Shown: in pieces, positions 55,010-64,000 of the stretch | How the letters are laid out: every line of letters starts with the position of its first letter | Numbering within the stretch: the first letter of the stretch is position 1 | Assembly (NCBI RefSeq): GCF_016406325.1 | Contig: NZ_CP066370.1 | Location: 3,410,001-3,474,000, forward strand | From: Shewanella putrefaciens | Lineage (GTDB): Bacteria; Pseudomonadota; Gammaproteobacteria; Enterobacterales; Shewanellaceae | DNA: 64,000 nucleotides | Reading direction: 5' to 3' | The notes under the pieces: generated by a model | What the model was told of the DNA's origin: nothing | What the model saw: the letters and a program-made list of their open reading frames with translations, nothing else | Database searches by the model: none | Program-made: the position numbers and the translations under genes

Positions 55010-55118
55010 CTTTCACGCTTTCCTTAATTTGAATAGCCACTGTTACGCAATACACAGCAACACGGAGTATAAATCCAAAAGGATTTGATTTTATCCTCGC
55101 AAGCATCCTTAACTTAAC

Positions 55119-55712
55119 TCAAAATGTCCTTAGGTTCAGTGCTTGCTTTAGTTCACGGTAAGATAAAAACTCTCGCTGTGTTTCACTCAGTCCTAAATCT
55201 TCAGCAAGTTGCAATAACTTAACTTCATACATGGCTAATAAGGATTCATCATTAGTCATTATTGCCAACTCTGCAAAATCCCCCAGACCTTCAAGATGAT
55301 CGACTGTCAGGTGAAACTCACCGAGAAAATAAATACTGCGGCGCTTTTTCATTTCGAGCACACACTCATAGCCTAAGGTATGCAACATACTCTTGGCTTT
55401 AGTCGCATCAGTAATATTCACGGCTTCGCAGCGGTCCTTTTCTGGGCCTTTAACTATCCACAGCATAATGCCAGAAGGCTGCATCTCACGGATGCATAAG
55501 CTCTTATGTTCAGATTTTAAAGACGCTGAAGGCGAGTCAAAGTAACAATCATGCTCAAGGTTATCCTCAAGCATCACCTCGGGGGATTTAGCGTGTAACC
55601 GCGCCCAAAACATTTCGCGATCGGTCAATCGATACTTAAGTTCTACCTCAAACTTGCCATTAAAATGGGCATCGATTTGTGGTGCAAGACTTTCAGGTAT
55701 CACACTATTCAT
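55119..55712 (-). CDS. cyaB: Class IV adenylate cyclase (CYTH fold)
   Basis: The 197 residues match the CyaB-type CYTH family: FEVELKYRLTDREMFWARL (the ExExK motif), LEHDCYFDSPSASL, SLCIREM, MLWIVKGPE, EMKKRRSIYFLGEFHLTVDHLEGLGDFAELA. In other gammaproteobacteria such proteins make cyclic AMP from ATP, but some CYTH proteins act only on triphosphates, so activity is not certain. It is the last gene downstream of cydDC on this strand, 47 bp past cydC, and may be co-transcribed. Confidence 0.85.
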   Translation of the reverse strand: MNSVIPESLAPQIDAHFNGKFEVELKYRLTDREMFWARLHAKSPEVMLEDNLEHDCYFDSPSASLKSEHKSLCIREMQPSGIMLWIVKGPEKDRCEAVNITDATKAKSMLHTLGYECVLEMKKRRSIYFLGEFHLTVDHLEGLGDFAELAIMTNDESLLAMYEVKLLQLAEDLGLSETQREFLSYRELKQALNLRTF

Positions 55713-55759
55713 AAAATTTGCCTCAGTGTTTAACGCAAATAACGGCCGACTAAAGGTGA

Positions 55760-57511
55760 TTAACCAAGACGCTTGTAAAGGGCCTGATAGGCAGGGCAGT
55801 TTTGCATCAAACTTTGGTGGCTACCTGAGGCAATAATCTTGCCCCCATCCAGCAGATGAATTTGATCCATCTTAGCCATCGCGGTCAAACGATGGCTAAT
55901 CATTAATAAGGTTTTATCCTTAGCAAATTCAAATAGTAAACTTAAAATTTCCCGTTCAGTGCGTTTATCCAGTCCTTCTGTCGGCTCATCTAACAATAAC
56001 AGTGGTGCATCACGCAACAGCGCCCTTGCGACACCAATACGGCGCTGCTCGCCCCCAGAAAGTTGGCGCCCACCTTCACCAATCCACATATCCAGCGGCT
56101 TATCACCCGTAAGCAACGCACCTAGCCCTACACGTTGCAATACCTCAACCAAACGCGCGTCGTGGGCGGTGCGTTTTTCACCATCAATAACAGGTAAGGC
56201 GAGCACGAGGTTTTCCCTCAGCGTACCCGCAAACAGATAGATCCGCTGACTGACGACGGTTATCGCATCCCTAAGACCACGCTCGCTATAGTCTGACAGT
56301 AGATGACCATCAAGCTTAATATCCCCTTGCTGCGCTTGCCATTCACGGGTAATCAACGCTAATAGACTCGATTTACCACACCCCGTAGCCCCCAATAGCG
56401 CCACTTTTTGTCCGGCTTTTATCTCAAGGGACAAACCTTGTAGCACGCTTTGGCCTTCCCTATAACCAAAGTGAATATCTTCAATCTGTAATGCGCCTGA
56501 ATGTGCCCGAAGGCCATTATCGGCAACAAATTGAATATCAGCCTCTTGTTCGGTGATTTCATTAATCCGCGTTGCGGCAAGTACACAGCCCGAAAGATGC
56601 TGAAATGCGCCAGCAATTAGCATCATCATTTCAATACACGCCATGGTCGCAAACACCATCAGTGCGAACATGGGCCCCGGCGGCACGGCATCACCCACCC
56701 CATTGGCAGCTAAATACAGCATCATAATAAGGGCCGAACCCGTGGAGAGGATCAACATGGCTTGGCTGAGTGCCGTAATATTGGCCATCGCGCTCTGGCT
56801 TTTAAACAGACTTTCCTCTGCTTGATTGAGCCTCTGCCGATATCTGTCGTTCGCACCAAATAGGCTGAGTTCGGCTTGGCCTTGTAACATATCCAGTAAC
56901 TGCACCCGATAATGACGCTTAGTCTCAAGCATAGTTCTGCTCGGTTGATGTCCCAGTCGGTAAAACAGCAAGGGCATTACCAACCAAACGACAACCAAGA
57001 ATAAACATAAACTCAGCGCAAGTTTAGCGTCGAACCAAGCTAAGAATAGATACAAAAGCCCCGTCATCATCAATGACGCCGCCATGGGCGTGAGGAGCCG
57101 TAGATATAAATGATCGAGGGTATCGATATCGGCAACTAAGCGGTTAAGCATGTCACCACGGCGAAGCCCTTGTAAATTCTTAGCGCTTAGGGGCAAAAGT
57201 TTGCGCCACGCCCAAACCCGAAGCTCAGTTAGTAACTTAAAGGTTGCCTCATGGGTCGCTAAACGCTCACCATAGCGACTCGCTGTGCGAGCAATGAAGA
57301 GGAAACGCACTCCACCAGCAGGGGTAAAAAAGTTGAATGCTTGGGAGGTGACTATGGTTAAACCTGCTACTGCGGTGGCCGAAAGAAACCAACCTGACAG
57401 TGACAGTAACCCTATGCCAGCCATTAAGGTGATCAGCGTTAGCAGCAAACCTACGGACATCATCAACCATTGACGCGAGAACAGACGAATAAAAGGGATC
57501 AGCACTTTCAT
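55760..57511 (-). CDS. cydC: Heterodimeric ABC exporter subunit CydC
   Basis: CydDC exports glutathione and cysteine to the periplasm and is needed to assemble cytochrome bd oxidase. The 583 residues have a six-helix membrane domain (about 1-320) and an ATPase domain with Walker A LLGATGCGKSSLLAL, signature QLSGGEQRRIGVARALL and Walker B PLLLLDEPTEGLD. ATG 57511 overlaps the cydD stop as ATGA. The cydAB oxidase genes are not in the window. Confidence 0.95.
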   Translation of the reverse strand: MKVLIPFIRLFSRQWLMMSVGLLLTLITLMAGIGLLSLSGWFLSATAVAGLTIVTSQAFNFFTPAGGVRFLFIARTASRYGERLATHEATFKLLTELRVWAWRKLLPLSAKNLQGLRRGDMLNRLVADIDTLDHLYLRLLTPMAASLMMTGLLYLFLAWFDAKLALSLCLFLVVVWLVMPLLFYRLGHQPSRTMLETKRHYRVQLLDMLQGQAELSLFGANDRYRQRLNQAEESLFKSQSAMANITALSQAMLILSTGSALIMMLYLAANGVGDAVPPGPMFALMVFATMACIEMMMLIAGAFQHLSGCVLAATRINEITEQEADIQFVADNGLRAHSGALQIEDIHFGYREGQSVLQGLSLEIKAGQKVALLGATGCGKSSLLALITREWQAQQGDIKLDGHLLSDYSERGLRDAITVVSQRIYLFAGTLRENLVLALPVIDGEKRTAHDARLVEVLQRVGLGALLTGDKPLDMWIGEGGRQLSGGEQRRIGVARALLRDAPLLLLDEPTEGLDKRTEREILSLLFEFAKDKTLLMISHRLTAMAKMDQIHLLDGGKIIASGSHQSLMQNCPAYQALYKRLG

Positions 57512-59439
57512 TGGTCATCTCCTTCGGCCGTATCTAGAACACCATCGAATGAAGCTCCCTCTTGGGTGATCGTATCTAAAGGCACAAGCTCGATATCCGC
57601 AATAGACTCTACATTCTCACGCAACATAGTTCGAAATAACCCATCACTTGTAGATAAGGATGCAAAATTACCCTGTTGTACGATTAAGCCCTTATCGAGC
57701 ACAAGAATAGTATCCATTTGATCTAGTTGATCTAACCTGTGGGTCACCATAATACACATCTTACCTAGCATCGCCTGATTAAGGGTTGAACTCACTAGCT
57801 GCTCACTCTGGCTATCTAAACTTGCGGTAGGTTCATCAAGTACAAATAGACTTGCTTTTTGCCCTAACGCTCTGGCGAGGGCGAGCCTCTGAGCTTGACC
57901 AACGGATAAACCCGAAGATTGCTCACCGATAGGCGAATCTAAACCTAAGGGTTGTGCCTTAACATATTCAGCAATATTGGCCTTAGTTAACAAATCCCAA
58001 ATCTGCTCATCCGTCATTGAAGTATCAGCCAATGCGACGTTGTCACGCACTGTACCGTGAAATAACTGCGGCTCCTGCCCAAGCCAAGCTAAATGCTGTC
58101 GCAGACTGGCAAGATCGATTGCAGATAACTCATATCCATTGATCAGTAAATGCCCTTTGTAGGGTAAAAATCCCAGTAAGGCATTGAGTAAACTGGTTTT
58201 ACCCGCTCCGCTTGGTCCCACTAATGCTAAGCGGTCATTAGCTTTTAGCTCAAAACTCACAGGGCCTAATAATCGCGTACCATCAATACTAAAGACTTCA
58301 AGATTGTCCCCTTTAACAGTATCGATACCCTTTAGACTCATCTTGCCTGTGGTCTCAGATTCTGGATGTTCAAGTAAGGTGATTAAGGCTTCCGCCGCAC
58401 CAATGGCCTGCGCCTTAGCATGATAATGGGTGCCCATATCCCGCAGCGGTTGATAAAACTCAGGGGCTAAGATCAGAATAAACAAACCCGTAAATAAGCT
58501 AAACGGAATACCACCTAGCTCAGAACTCGTATCGGTAGTGATATTGGCGTGCGCACCGTAATAGCCAAAATCTAAGTGACCCAAATAACTAAAACCAAAG
58601 TAAACCGCTAATACCGCAATCGATACCGCTGCAAAAAACTCTAATACCGCCGAGCTTAAAAAAGCCATGCGCAGTACCGACATAGTGCGACTGCGAAACT
58701 CCTCTGACGCTTTAGCGATCACCTTAAGTTCTGCATCACCACGGTGGAATAGTTTCAAGGTGCTTAAACCTTTTAATCTATCCATAAAATGTCCACTTAG
58801 TCTGGCCAATGCATTGAAGTTCTTGCGATTAGCATCGGCGGCGCCCATACCGACCAAAATCATAAATAATGGAATTAAAGGAGCGGTTAACAATAGGATT
58901 AAACCTGCGGCCCAGTTAATAGGGAAAACGGCTGCAAGGATCAGAATAGGGATAAATCCTGCTAAGGTAATTTGTGGTAAATATCTGGCATAAAAGTCTT
59001 GTAAATCTTCAACTTGCTCTAAGACTATACTGGCCCAACTCCCCGCAGGTTTACCTTTAATGAATGCAGGGCCAAGTTTAGTGAGTTTATCTAAAACTTG
59101 CGTACGTATATGGCTGCGTAAACGCTTGCCCGCCTCAAAACTTGCCCGCTCACGACCATAGGCAAGCAATGATCGCAGCAAGATTAAGCCAATCAAGGCT
59201 ATAAAATGGGGGATGTAACTGCTGGCATTAATGGCAACGGACGATGCTGTATCCGCAAGGGGGAGAAGCTTATTACCGATAATCACGCCATCGAGAATAG
59301 TGGCAATAATAAACGCCTGAGCCACCATAGCAATTGCACTTAGCATCCCAAGCCATACTGATAATTTAAGAAACAAGCCACAGGCTTTTTTTTGCGACTT
59401 AAGCCAGACAATAAGGGATTTTTCTAAGGACTTATCCAT
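57508..59439 (-). CDS. cydD: Heterodimeric ABC exporter subunit CydD
   Basis: This is the partner subunit, 643 residues (E. coli 588). Six membrane helices (about 20-340) precede an ATPase domain with Walker A VGPSGAGKTSLLNALLG, signature GLSVGQAQRLALARALG and Walker B LFVLDEPTASLD. The extra length is mainly at the end, after the last ATPase motifs, as an acidic tail (DIELVPLDTITQEGASFDGV...). I chose ATG 59439 (MDKSLEKSLI) with GGAG five bases before it over a TTG at 59457. It is first of the cydDC pair. Confidence 0.95.
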   Translation of the reverse strand: MDKSLEKSLIVWLKSQKKACGLFLKLSVWLGMLSAIAMVAQAFIIATILDGVIIGNKLLPLADTASSVAINASSYIPHFIALIGLILLRSLLAYGRERASFEAGKRLRSHIRTQVLDKLTKLGPAFIKGKPAGSWASIVLEQVEDLQDFYARYLPQITLAGFIPILILAAVFPINWAAGLILLLTAPLIPLFMILVGMGAADANRKNFNALARLSGHFMDRLKGLSTLKLFHRGDAELKVIAKASEEFRSRTMSVLRMAFLSSAVLEFFAAVSIAVLAVYFGFSYLGHLDFGYYGAHANITTDTSSELGGIPFSLFTGLFILILAPEFYQPLRDMGTHYHAKAQAIGAAEALITLLEHPESETTGKMSLKGIDTVKGDNLEVFSIDGTRLLGPVSFELKANDRLALVGPSGAGKTSLLNALLGFLPYKGHLLINGYELSAIDLASLRQHLAWLGQEPQLFHGTVRDNVALADTSMTDEQIWDLLTKANIAEYVKAQPLGLDSPIGEQSSGLSVGQAQRLALARALGQKASLFVLDEPTASLDSQSEQLVSSTLNQAMLGKMCIMVTHRLDQLDQMDTILVLDKGLIVQQGNFASLSTSDGLFRTMLRENVESIADIELVPLDTITQEGASFDGVLDTAEGDDQ

Positions 59440-59633
59440 GGTGCTCCAACAAGACAACGATTAAGCGATTTGCATTGGACATTCGCTAGGTTAACAACTC
59501 AGTTTAAGACACTTGCAAGACAGAAAAAGTTGCGATAGGAACGCAGTATCGCAGGCATCCGCAATAGATGAAACCCTGTAGGAGGCTTTTGTTAACCGAT
59601 TCACAAAAACGAGATAATTTAACAATTTACAAA

Positions 59634-60674
59634 TTAAGCACCGTATTTTACTAACACATGCCAAAGCAATTTGAGTTCATGGGCGACCAGAGCGCGATTT
59701 CCGCGTTCACGCCAATGTTGGGGGAAATGATATAAATCCCTCGCAGCAACACCAATAGCATAGGCATTAACCCTATCTTCTATCGCAATACACTGAGCGA
59801 GTGATGGCATAGTAGGGCCACGAAAATCACTTGGGATTTGTTCCGTATGTAAGCTAAAACCTTGGTGATATTGCAGTTCAATATCATACCTATCACACAT
59901 TTTACTCAAAGTGTCGCCAATATCCGTCCCCTTAAAACTCGGATCAGCCACCAGCATGGCGATATCCTCATCGAGTGATACATCACCGTGGATCTGCGCT
60001 TCAATATAATGATCGAGGTTACTTGATAGTGGCCGCTCAAACCGTGACATCAAAGAAGCATTGAGTTGATGCCCCAAATAATGGATCACATTCAGCGGCT
60101 TGAAGTCAGTTTTGCCTAAGGCATAGTGACGCTCAAAGCTTTCCGTTAACAGCGCTGCTAAAATATCCTCAAAACAACCTAAAGTTCCCTTCTCCTTTGG
60201 ATTGCGATATGAGTCAAGGTAGGAAAAGGTAGCCCGAGACATCACTTCTGTATGAGTCAAGAAATAACAACTGCCAAAGCGAGGAGCTGGGCCATCCTGC
60301 CACATGCTCAAATCTAAGGCGCCATATTTAGGTCGGGATTTTGTTCCTTTATACACATTGCCAAAGAGTTGGTTTTCCCAATGATCCCTTGGGCCACCTA
60401 ATTCAGGGGATAACTGACCATTAGAAATATGGGTTTCAAACTGGCTGCGATATTGACCATCTCGGAGCAAACCTTCTGCTACCGTCATGCCGCGACTATC
60501 AATTCTATCGGGATGAAAATGTAACGCGACACGGCCACAGCTTACTAATTGCTTAAGTGCTAACTGCATTTCATGCGTAGGAATATTGGACATCTGTTGC
60601 ACGTTTTTAATGACGGCAACGGCCTGCTCACTTCGCCCTCGTGCAAGGCGTTCAATATGCTGTATCGCTGTCAT
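59634..60674 (-). CDS. DUF3626-family protein
   Basis: The 346 residues match the DUF3626 pattern: ALHFHPDRIDSRGMTVAEGL, LRDGQYRSQFETHISNGQLS, GGPRDHWENQLFGNVYKG, RPKYGALDLSMWQDGPAPRFGSC and SRATFSYLDSY. Conserved His and Glu in HFHPDR and QFETHISNG look like an active site, but no reaction is known. The C-terminal part is helical with a His/Trp-rich end. ATG 60674 follows a moderate AGGTGAACT. It stands alone between cydD and rhlE. Confidence 0.8.
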   Translation of the reverse strand: MTAIQHIERLARGRSEQAVAVIKNVQQMSNIPTHEMQLALKQLVSCGRVALHFHPDRIDSRGMTVAEGLLRDGQYRSQFETHISNGQLSPELGGPRDHWENQLFGNVYKGTKSRPKYGALDLSMWQDGPAPRFGSCYFLTHTEVMSRATFSYLDSYRNPKEKGTLGCFEDILAALLTESFERHYALGKTDFKPLNVIHYLGHQLNASLMSRFERPLSSNLDHYIEAQIHGDVSLDEDIAMLVADPSFKGTDIGDTLSKMCDRYDIELQYHQGFSLHTEQIPSDFRGPTMPSLAQCIAIEDRVNAYAIGVAARDLYHFPQHWRERGNRALVAHELKLLWHVLVKYGA

Positions 60675-61140
60675 AGTTCACCTGTAATGAGGCGTATAAT
60701 CAACTCAAGAAAATCCCATCCTAAAAGTAAAATGGCTTGGCAATCAAGGAACACAACCTCAAGCCCTGTCTCACCTTAGGAAATATCCACTTATTTCAAC
60801 CTAGGTATAAAATCGCTGCAACCTATTGTGGGCATTTGTTAATTCTACTCCAAGACAAACCACTTAAAAGCAATCAAATTAACATAATCGTGATCTTTCA
60901 CTAAATACTGAACAACACCCTAACTGGTATAAATTCGCTAAATATCAATAAATGGGAATAAAGCGTGGCAAGTGGCCACACGCTTTAACAGCTATCTTTT
61001 ATATATCTAAGCCATATTACAGGGGGACTTGGCTTTATTCGATGGCACTTAAGGGCCTGATCCTGTAAGCTGCACGCCCGCCAGCGAACCCTGGCCATTG
61101 ACCACAAATGCAGCAAAGTGTTGCCACAAGAGACCTATCT
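60675..61140. other. Long leader/intergenic region before rhlE
   Basis: About 466 bp hold no supported ORF. A hairpin TAAAGCGT...ACGCTTTA (60959-60966 with 60980-60987) has an inner GGC/GCC stem. A long structured leader would fit a cold-induced helicase gene, but no cold-shock box is proven. Confidence 0.45.
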
Positions 61141-62760
61141 ATGAGTTTTACCTCCCTGGGCTTATCGGCCCCGATACTTAAAGCCGTTGCCGAACAAGGC
61201 TACGACACACCTTCGCCAATCCAAGCGCAAGCAATTCCCGCTGTGCTTCAAGGCAAAGATGTGATGGCGGCAGCCCAAACTGGAACAGGTAAAACAGCAG
61301 GCTTCACCCTTCCTTTGTTAGAGTTACTCAGTAAAGGTCAAAAAGCCCAAGCGGGACAAGTTCGCACCTTAGTATTAACACCCACACGTGAACTTGCGGC
61401 ACAGGTTGCTGAAAGTGTCGAAACCTACGGCAAATACTTACCCTTACGCTCTGCGGTCGTCTTTGGTGGCGTCCCGATCAATCCGCAAATCGCAAAATTA
61501 CGCCACGGTGTCGATGTATTAGTCGCGACACCCGGTCGATTAATGGATCTGTATAATCAAAAAGCGGTGAAATTTAATCAACTTGAAATACTCGTATTAG
61601 ATGAAGCCGATCGCATGCTCGATATGGGCTTTATCCGAGATATCCGAAAAATTCTCGCCATATTACCTAAGCAACGCCAAAACCTGATGTTCTCAGCCAC
61701 CTTCTCCGATGAAATTCGCGAGTTAGCTAAAGGCTTAGTGAACAATCCGGTAGAAATTTCGGTGACACCGCGCAATGCCGCAGCCACCACAGTCAAACAG
61801 TGGGTTTGCCCTGTTGATAAAGGTCAAAAGTCGGCACTACTCACCCAACTTATTAAGCAACACGACTGGCAACAAGTATTAGTGTTTTCACGCACTAAAC
61901 ACGGTGCCAACCGTTTAGCTAAAAATCTGGAAGAAGCAGGGATTAAAGCTGCGGCAATTCACGGTAATAAAAGTCAAACTGCTCGTACTAAAGCTTTGGC
62001 CGATTTTAAAAATGGTCAAGTGCGTGTATTAGTCGCAACCGATATTGCGGCCCGCGGCTTAGATATTGACCAGCTGCCACAGGTCGTTAACTTCGACTTA
62101 CCCAACGTGCCTGAAGATTATGTCCATCGTATTGGTCGCACTGGTCGTGCGGGCGCTTCGGGCCAAGCGGTATCATTGGTCAGCAGTGAAGAAATCAAAT
62201 TACTTAATGATATTGAACGCCTTATCAACCGTATCCTCGACCGTGAGGTCGTTGAAGGCTTTAATCCAGTACATCCACTGCCTGAGTCACGCTTAAATTC
62301 GAGCAGTAAAAATAACACAGTAAAAACCATTCCAAGTCGTCGCAATCACCGAAGTGCAGGTCAGGCTGCACCGAGAGCGGGTTCAGGACGTGATGGCTAT
62401 AAAGCTGAGGACAAAAAAGAAGGTGCGCAGCGCCAACAACATACACCATCGCCCAAAAGTAACGAGCATAAAGATGGTCAACGCAGCGGTGATGTCGCTC
62501 GTGGTCACAAGCCAAACGACAAGAATCCCAGACACAGCGGTGAAGTCAGTGGCGCTCCTCGCGGCGATGCTAAACCTCGTACACCACGTTCAAACGACGG
62601 TCGTGCGAATAGCACTGGCGCCAATCGCCCAAGTGAAGGCCGTTCAGGCTCTGGCGAAAATCGTAGTCCATCAAGTGACAATCCTTACGCCAATGGCCCA
62701 AAGAAAAACACCCGTCGCCCAAATAACGGTGCAAGTCGCCCAAGAAACACCCAAGATTAG
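61141..62760 (+). CDS. rhlE: DEAD-box ATP-dependent RNA helicase RhlE
   Basis: The 539 residues have a standard DEAD-box core: Q motif ([14 protein letters not shown]), motif [10 protein letters not shown], motif Ia PTRELAAQV, motif [14 protein letters not shown], motif III SATFS, motif [11 protein letters not shown] and motif [12 protein letters not shown]. After residue 370 comes a long low-complexity tail rich in Ser, Asn, Gly, Arg and Pro (about 160 residues), probably disordered and RNA-binding. RhlE helps ribosome maturation and mRNA decay. I chose ATG 61141 ([13 protein letters not shown]), as in other RhlE; an upstream ATG at 61108 has no family match. Confidence 0.95.
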   Translation: MSFTSLGLSAPILKAVAEQGYDTPSPIQAQAIPAVLQGKDVMAAAQTGTGKTAGFTLPLLELLSKGQKAQAGQVRTLVLTPTRELAAQVAESVETYGKYLPLRSAVVFGGVPINPQIAKLRHGVDVLVATPGRLMDLYNQKAVKFNQLEILVLDEADRMLDMGFIRDIRKILAILPKQRQNLMFSATFSDEIRELAKGLVNNPVEISVTPRNAAATTVKQWVCPVDKGQKSALLTQLIKQHDWQQVLVFSRTKHGANRLAKNLEEAGIKAAAIHGNKSQTARTKALADFKNGQVRVLVATDIAARGLDIDQLPQVVNFDLPNVPEDYVHRIGRTGRAGASGQAVSLVSSEEIKLLNDIERLINRILDREVVEGFNPVHPLPESRLNSSSKNNTVKTIPSRRNHRSAGQAAPRAGSGRDGYKAEDKKEGAQRQQHTPSPKSNEHKDGQRSGDVARGHKPNDKNPRHSGEVSGAPRGDAKPRTPRSNDGRANSTGANRPSEGRSGSGENRSPSSDNPYANGPKKNTRRPNNGASRPRNTQD

Positions 62761-62801
62761 TCCGTCTTTAACAAGAAAAACGACTTAGTATCAAGCTCAA
62801 T

Positions 62802-62840
62802 CAAACGCCCAAATCCACATAAATTTGGGCGTTTGTATTT
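62802..62840. terminator. Terminator between rhlE and the chemotaxis gene
   Basis: CAAACGCCCAAAT (62802-62814) pairs perfectly with ATTTGGGCGTTTG (62823-62835), followed by TATTTTT. Confidence 0.9.
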
Positions 62841-62862
62841 TTACAATCCTTGCTTATTTATG

Positions 62863-63993
62863 TCATACCTTACGGAAGCGCTCTACCAGCTCGTGCAATT
62901 GTTCTGATGTCATTTGTAGATTTTTGCCACTTTCACTGACCTCTGTGCCTTGCTCTAATGAAGTACTGGCAAGCTCAGAAATAATCACAATTTGTTGATT
63001 AATATCTTCAGCAACATGGGCTTGTTCTTCCACCGCAGCAGCCATTTGCACCGCCATAGTGGCGATACTCGTCACTGCAACACTAATGCCTTCTAATGCC
63101 TTTTCAGCTAATCCGACTTGAGCAACCCCCTGTTCAGTATCTTTACATCCATTTTGAGCAATCAATACTGAGGCTTTAGCTTTGGTCGAAAGTAGTTGAA
63201 TAATATCGTAAATTTCTTTAGTTGATGCGGTAGTTCGCGACGCGAGCAGCCTCACTTCATCGGCGACCACAGCAAAGCCTCGGCCTTGATCACCTGCTCT
63301 TGCAGCCTCAATTGCAGCATTAAGGGCAAGTAAGTTGGTTTGTTCGGCGATCTGTTCAATTAATTGTGCCGCGCCCACAATTTTATCAGTCTGATCAGCA
63401 AGATCCGCCACCGACTGGCTAATATCATTGACGGTTTTTTGTAGCTGCTGCATTGCACTACGTGTTTGTCCTGCCACCGCAGAACCTGAACAGGCTAACG
63501 CATCAACATCGCTGGCTTTGGTTGCGGTATCTTGCACATGTGACGATATTTCAGCAATCGTTGTCGTCATCTGATTCATGGCTGTCGCAACTTGTTCTGT
63601 TTGCACTTGCTGCTTACGGATACAGTCCGTTGATTCTACAGATAAATGCATCACTTGATCCGATTGTGAGGCCACTTTAGTCGAGGCATCTTCGATCCGA
63701 GTTAACACTGTATTTAAATGGGCTGATTCCGCTAATACCGCAACCTCCAATTGCCCCAATATTCCACGATGTTTTGCATAGGAAGCAACTGCAAGTGGAT
63801 CGGTAAAAGGGGTTGGCAGCAATTCCACAAGGTGAGTAAGTGTGCTGTTTAAACGGTATACTCCCAAACCATAGCTAAGTAACGCTGTGATAAGAAAAGC
63901 AATAGACGCTTCTGTTGGGCCTAATCGCCACCATAACAGTAATGAAATAATCATAGCGATCGCAGGTAGGCTTACCCAACGAAGATTAGCCAT
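62863..63993 (-). CDS. Methyl-accepting chemotaxis protein
   Basis: The 376 visible residues have two N-terminal membrane helices (about 8-45) with almost no periplasmic domain between them, then a coiled cytoplasmic signalling domain. The hairpin tip [32 protein letters not shown], read over about 220-250, is fully standard. A HAMP domain is not evident, so it senses through the membrane or the cytoplasm. The ATG at 63993 lacks a good ribosome site and the window ends 7 bp away, so the true start may lie beyond the edge. Confidence 0.9.
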   Translation of the reverse strand: MANLRWVSLPAIAMIISLLLWWRLGPTEASIAFLITALLSYGLGVYRLNSTLTHLVELLPTPFTDPLAVASYAKHRGILGQLEVAVLAESAHLNTVLTRIEDASTKVASQSDQVMHLSVESTDCIRKQQVQTEQVATAMNQMTTTIAEISSHVQDTATKASDVDALACSGSAVAGQTRSAMQQLQKTVNDISQSVADLADQTDKIVGAAQLIEQIAEQTNLLALNAAIEAARAGDQGRGFAVVADEVRLLASRTTASTKEIYDIIQLLSTKAKASVLIAQNGCKDTEQGVAQVGLAEKALEGISVAVTSIATMAVQMAAAVEEQAHVAEDINQQIVIISELASTSLEQGTEVSESGKNLQMTSEQLHELVERFRKV

Positions 63994-64000
63994 CAGGGTT

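Noticed and set aside
62354..62788. 144-codon plus-strand frame overlapping the rhlE tail
   Set aside because: Alternative frame through low-complexity repeats of rhlE; no domain.
1..64000. CRISPR arrays, tRNA or rRNA genes, insertion sequences, integrases
   Set aside because: No evenly spaced direct repeats, cloverleaf-type sequence, transposase or phage gene was seen on reading through both strands.

Overview
The window is ordinary chromosomal DNA of a Gram-negative gammaproteobacterium, most likely a Shewanella. The protein sequences point that way (PntAB, HldE, LpxL, GlnE, PutA without a DNA-binding domain, CydDC, RhlE), and so does the gene order glnE / YjfI-J-K-type genes / YgiF-type CYTH-CHAD / phosphate permease / putA / cydDC / rhlE. 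I see no rRNA, tRNA, insertion sequence, prophage or CRISPR array. About 45 protein genes are packed on both strands, most with clear hairpin terminators.

Layout. 1-10 kb: start of cysJ (cut by the edge), pntAB, a LuxT-like TetR regulator, hldE coupled to a small HExxH-type metalloprotease-like gene, a lipid A acyltransferase, and a K+/H+ antiporter. 10-15 kb: a nitric-oxide detoxification unit, quinol NO reductase plus NorR, with three GT-N7-AC NorR sites and a sigma-54 promoter visible. 15-18 kb: an L,D-transpeptidase, an M14 peptidase and an AFG1/ZapE-type ATPase. 18-27 kb: a complete kdpFABC-porin-kdpDE potassium operon, including a 26-residue KdpF and a KdpE-type tandem operator. A TorF-type porin gene is spliced into the operon. 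27-33 kb: a LysR regulator divergent from an SbtA-type bicarbonate transporter, a GAF-GGDEF diguanylate cyclase, and glnE.

33.5-40.8 kb is the most interesting region. Eight co-oriented genes encode a lipoprotein, a double DUF350 membrane protein, a membrane-fused spermidine-synthase-like enzyme, YjfI (DUF2170), YjfJ (PspA/IM30), YjfK-like, a small double ribbon-helix-helix-like protein and a voltage-gated-type K+ channel. The same 13-bp palindrome (GACATATTATGTC) lies before the lipoprotein gene and twice around the yjfI promoter. I infer one regulon, with the ribbon-helix-helix protein as candidate regulator.

40.8-48.7 kb: a CYTH-CHAD (YgiF-type) gene diverges from a DUF47/PhoU-like-Pit phosphate uptake operon across an array of six Pho-box-like units. 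Next come a ygiM-like gene interrupted by an in-frame TGA, and putA. 48.7-53.7 kb: a four-gene envelope cluster (OmpA lipoprotein, coiled-coil membrane protein, periplasmic VWA-like protein, LemA-like protein) of unknown function. 54-64 kb: a DUF599 membrane protein, a 58-residue HTH protein, class IV adenylate cyclase, cydDC, a DUF3626 protein, rhlE, and a methyl-accepting chemotaxis protein whose start lies near the window edge.

All functional names come from reading sequence motifs and recalled family members; no database search was run.
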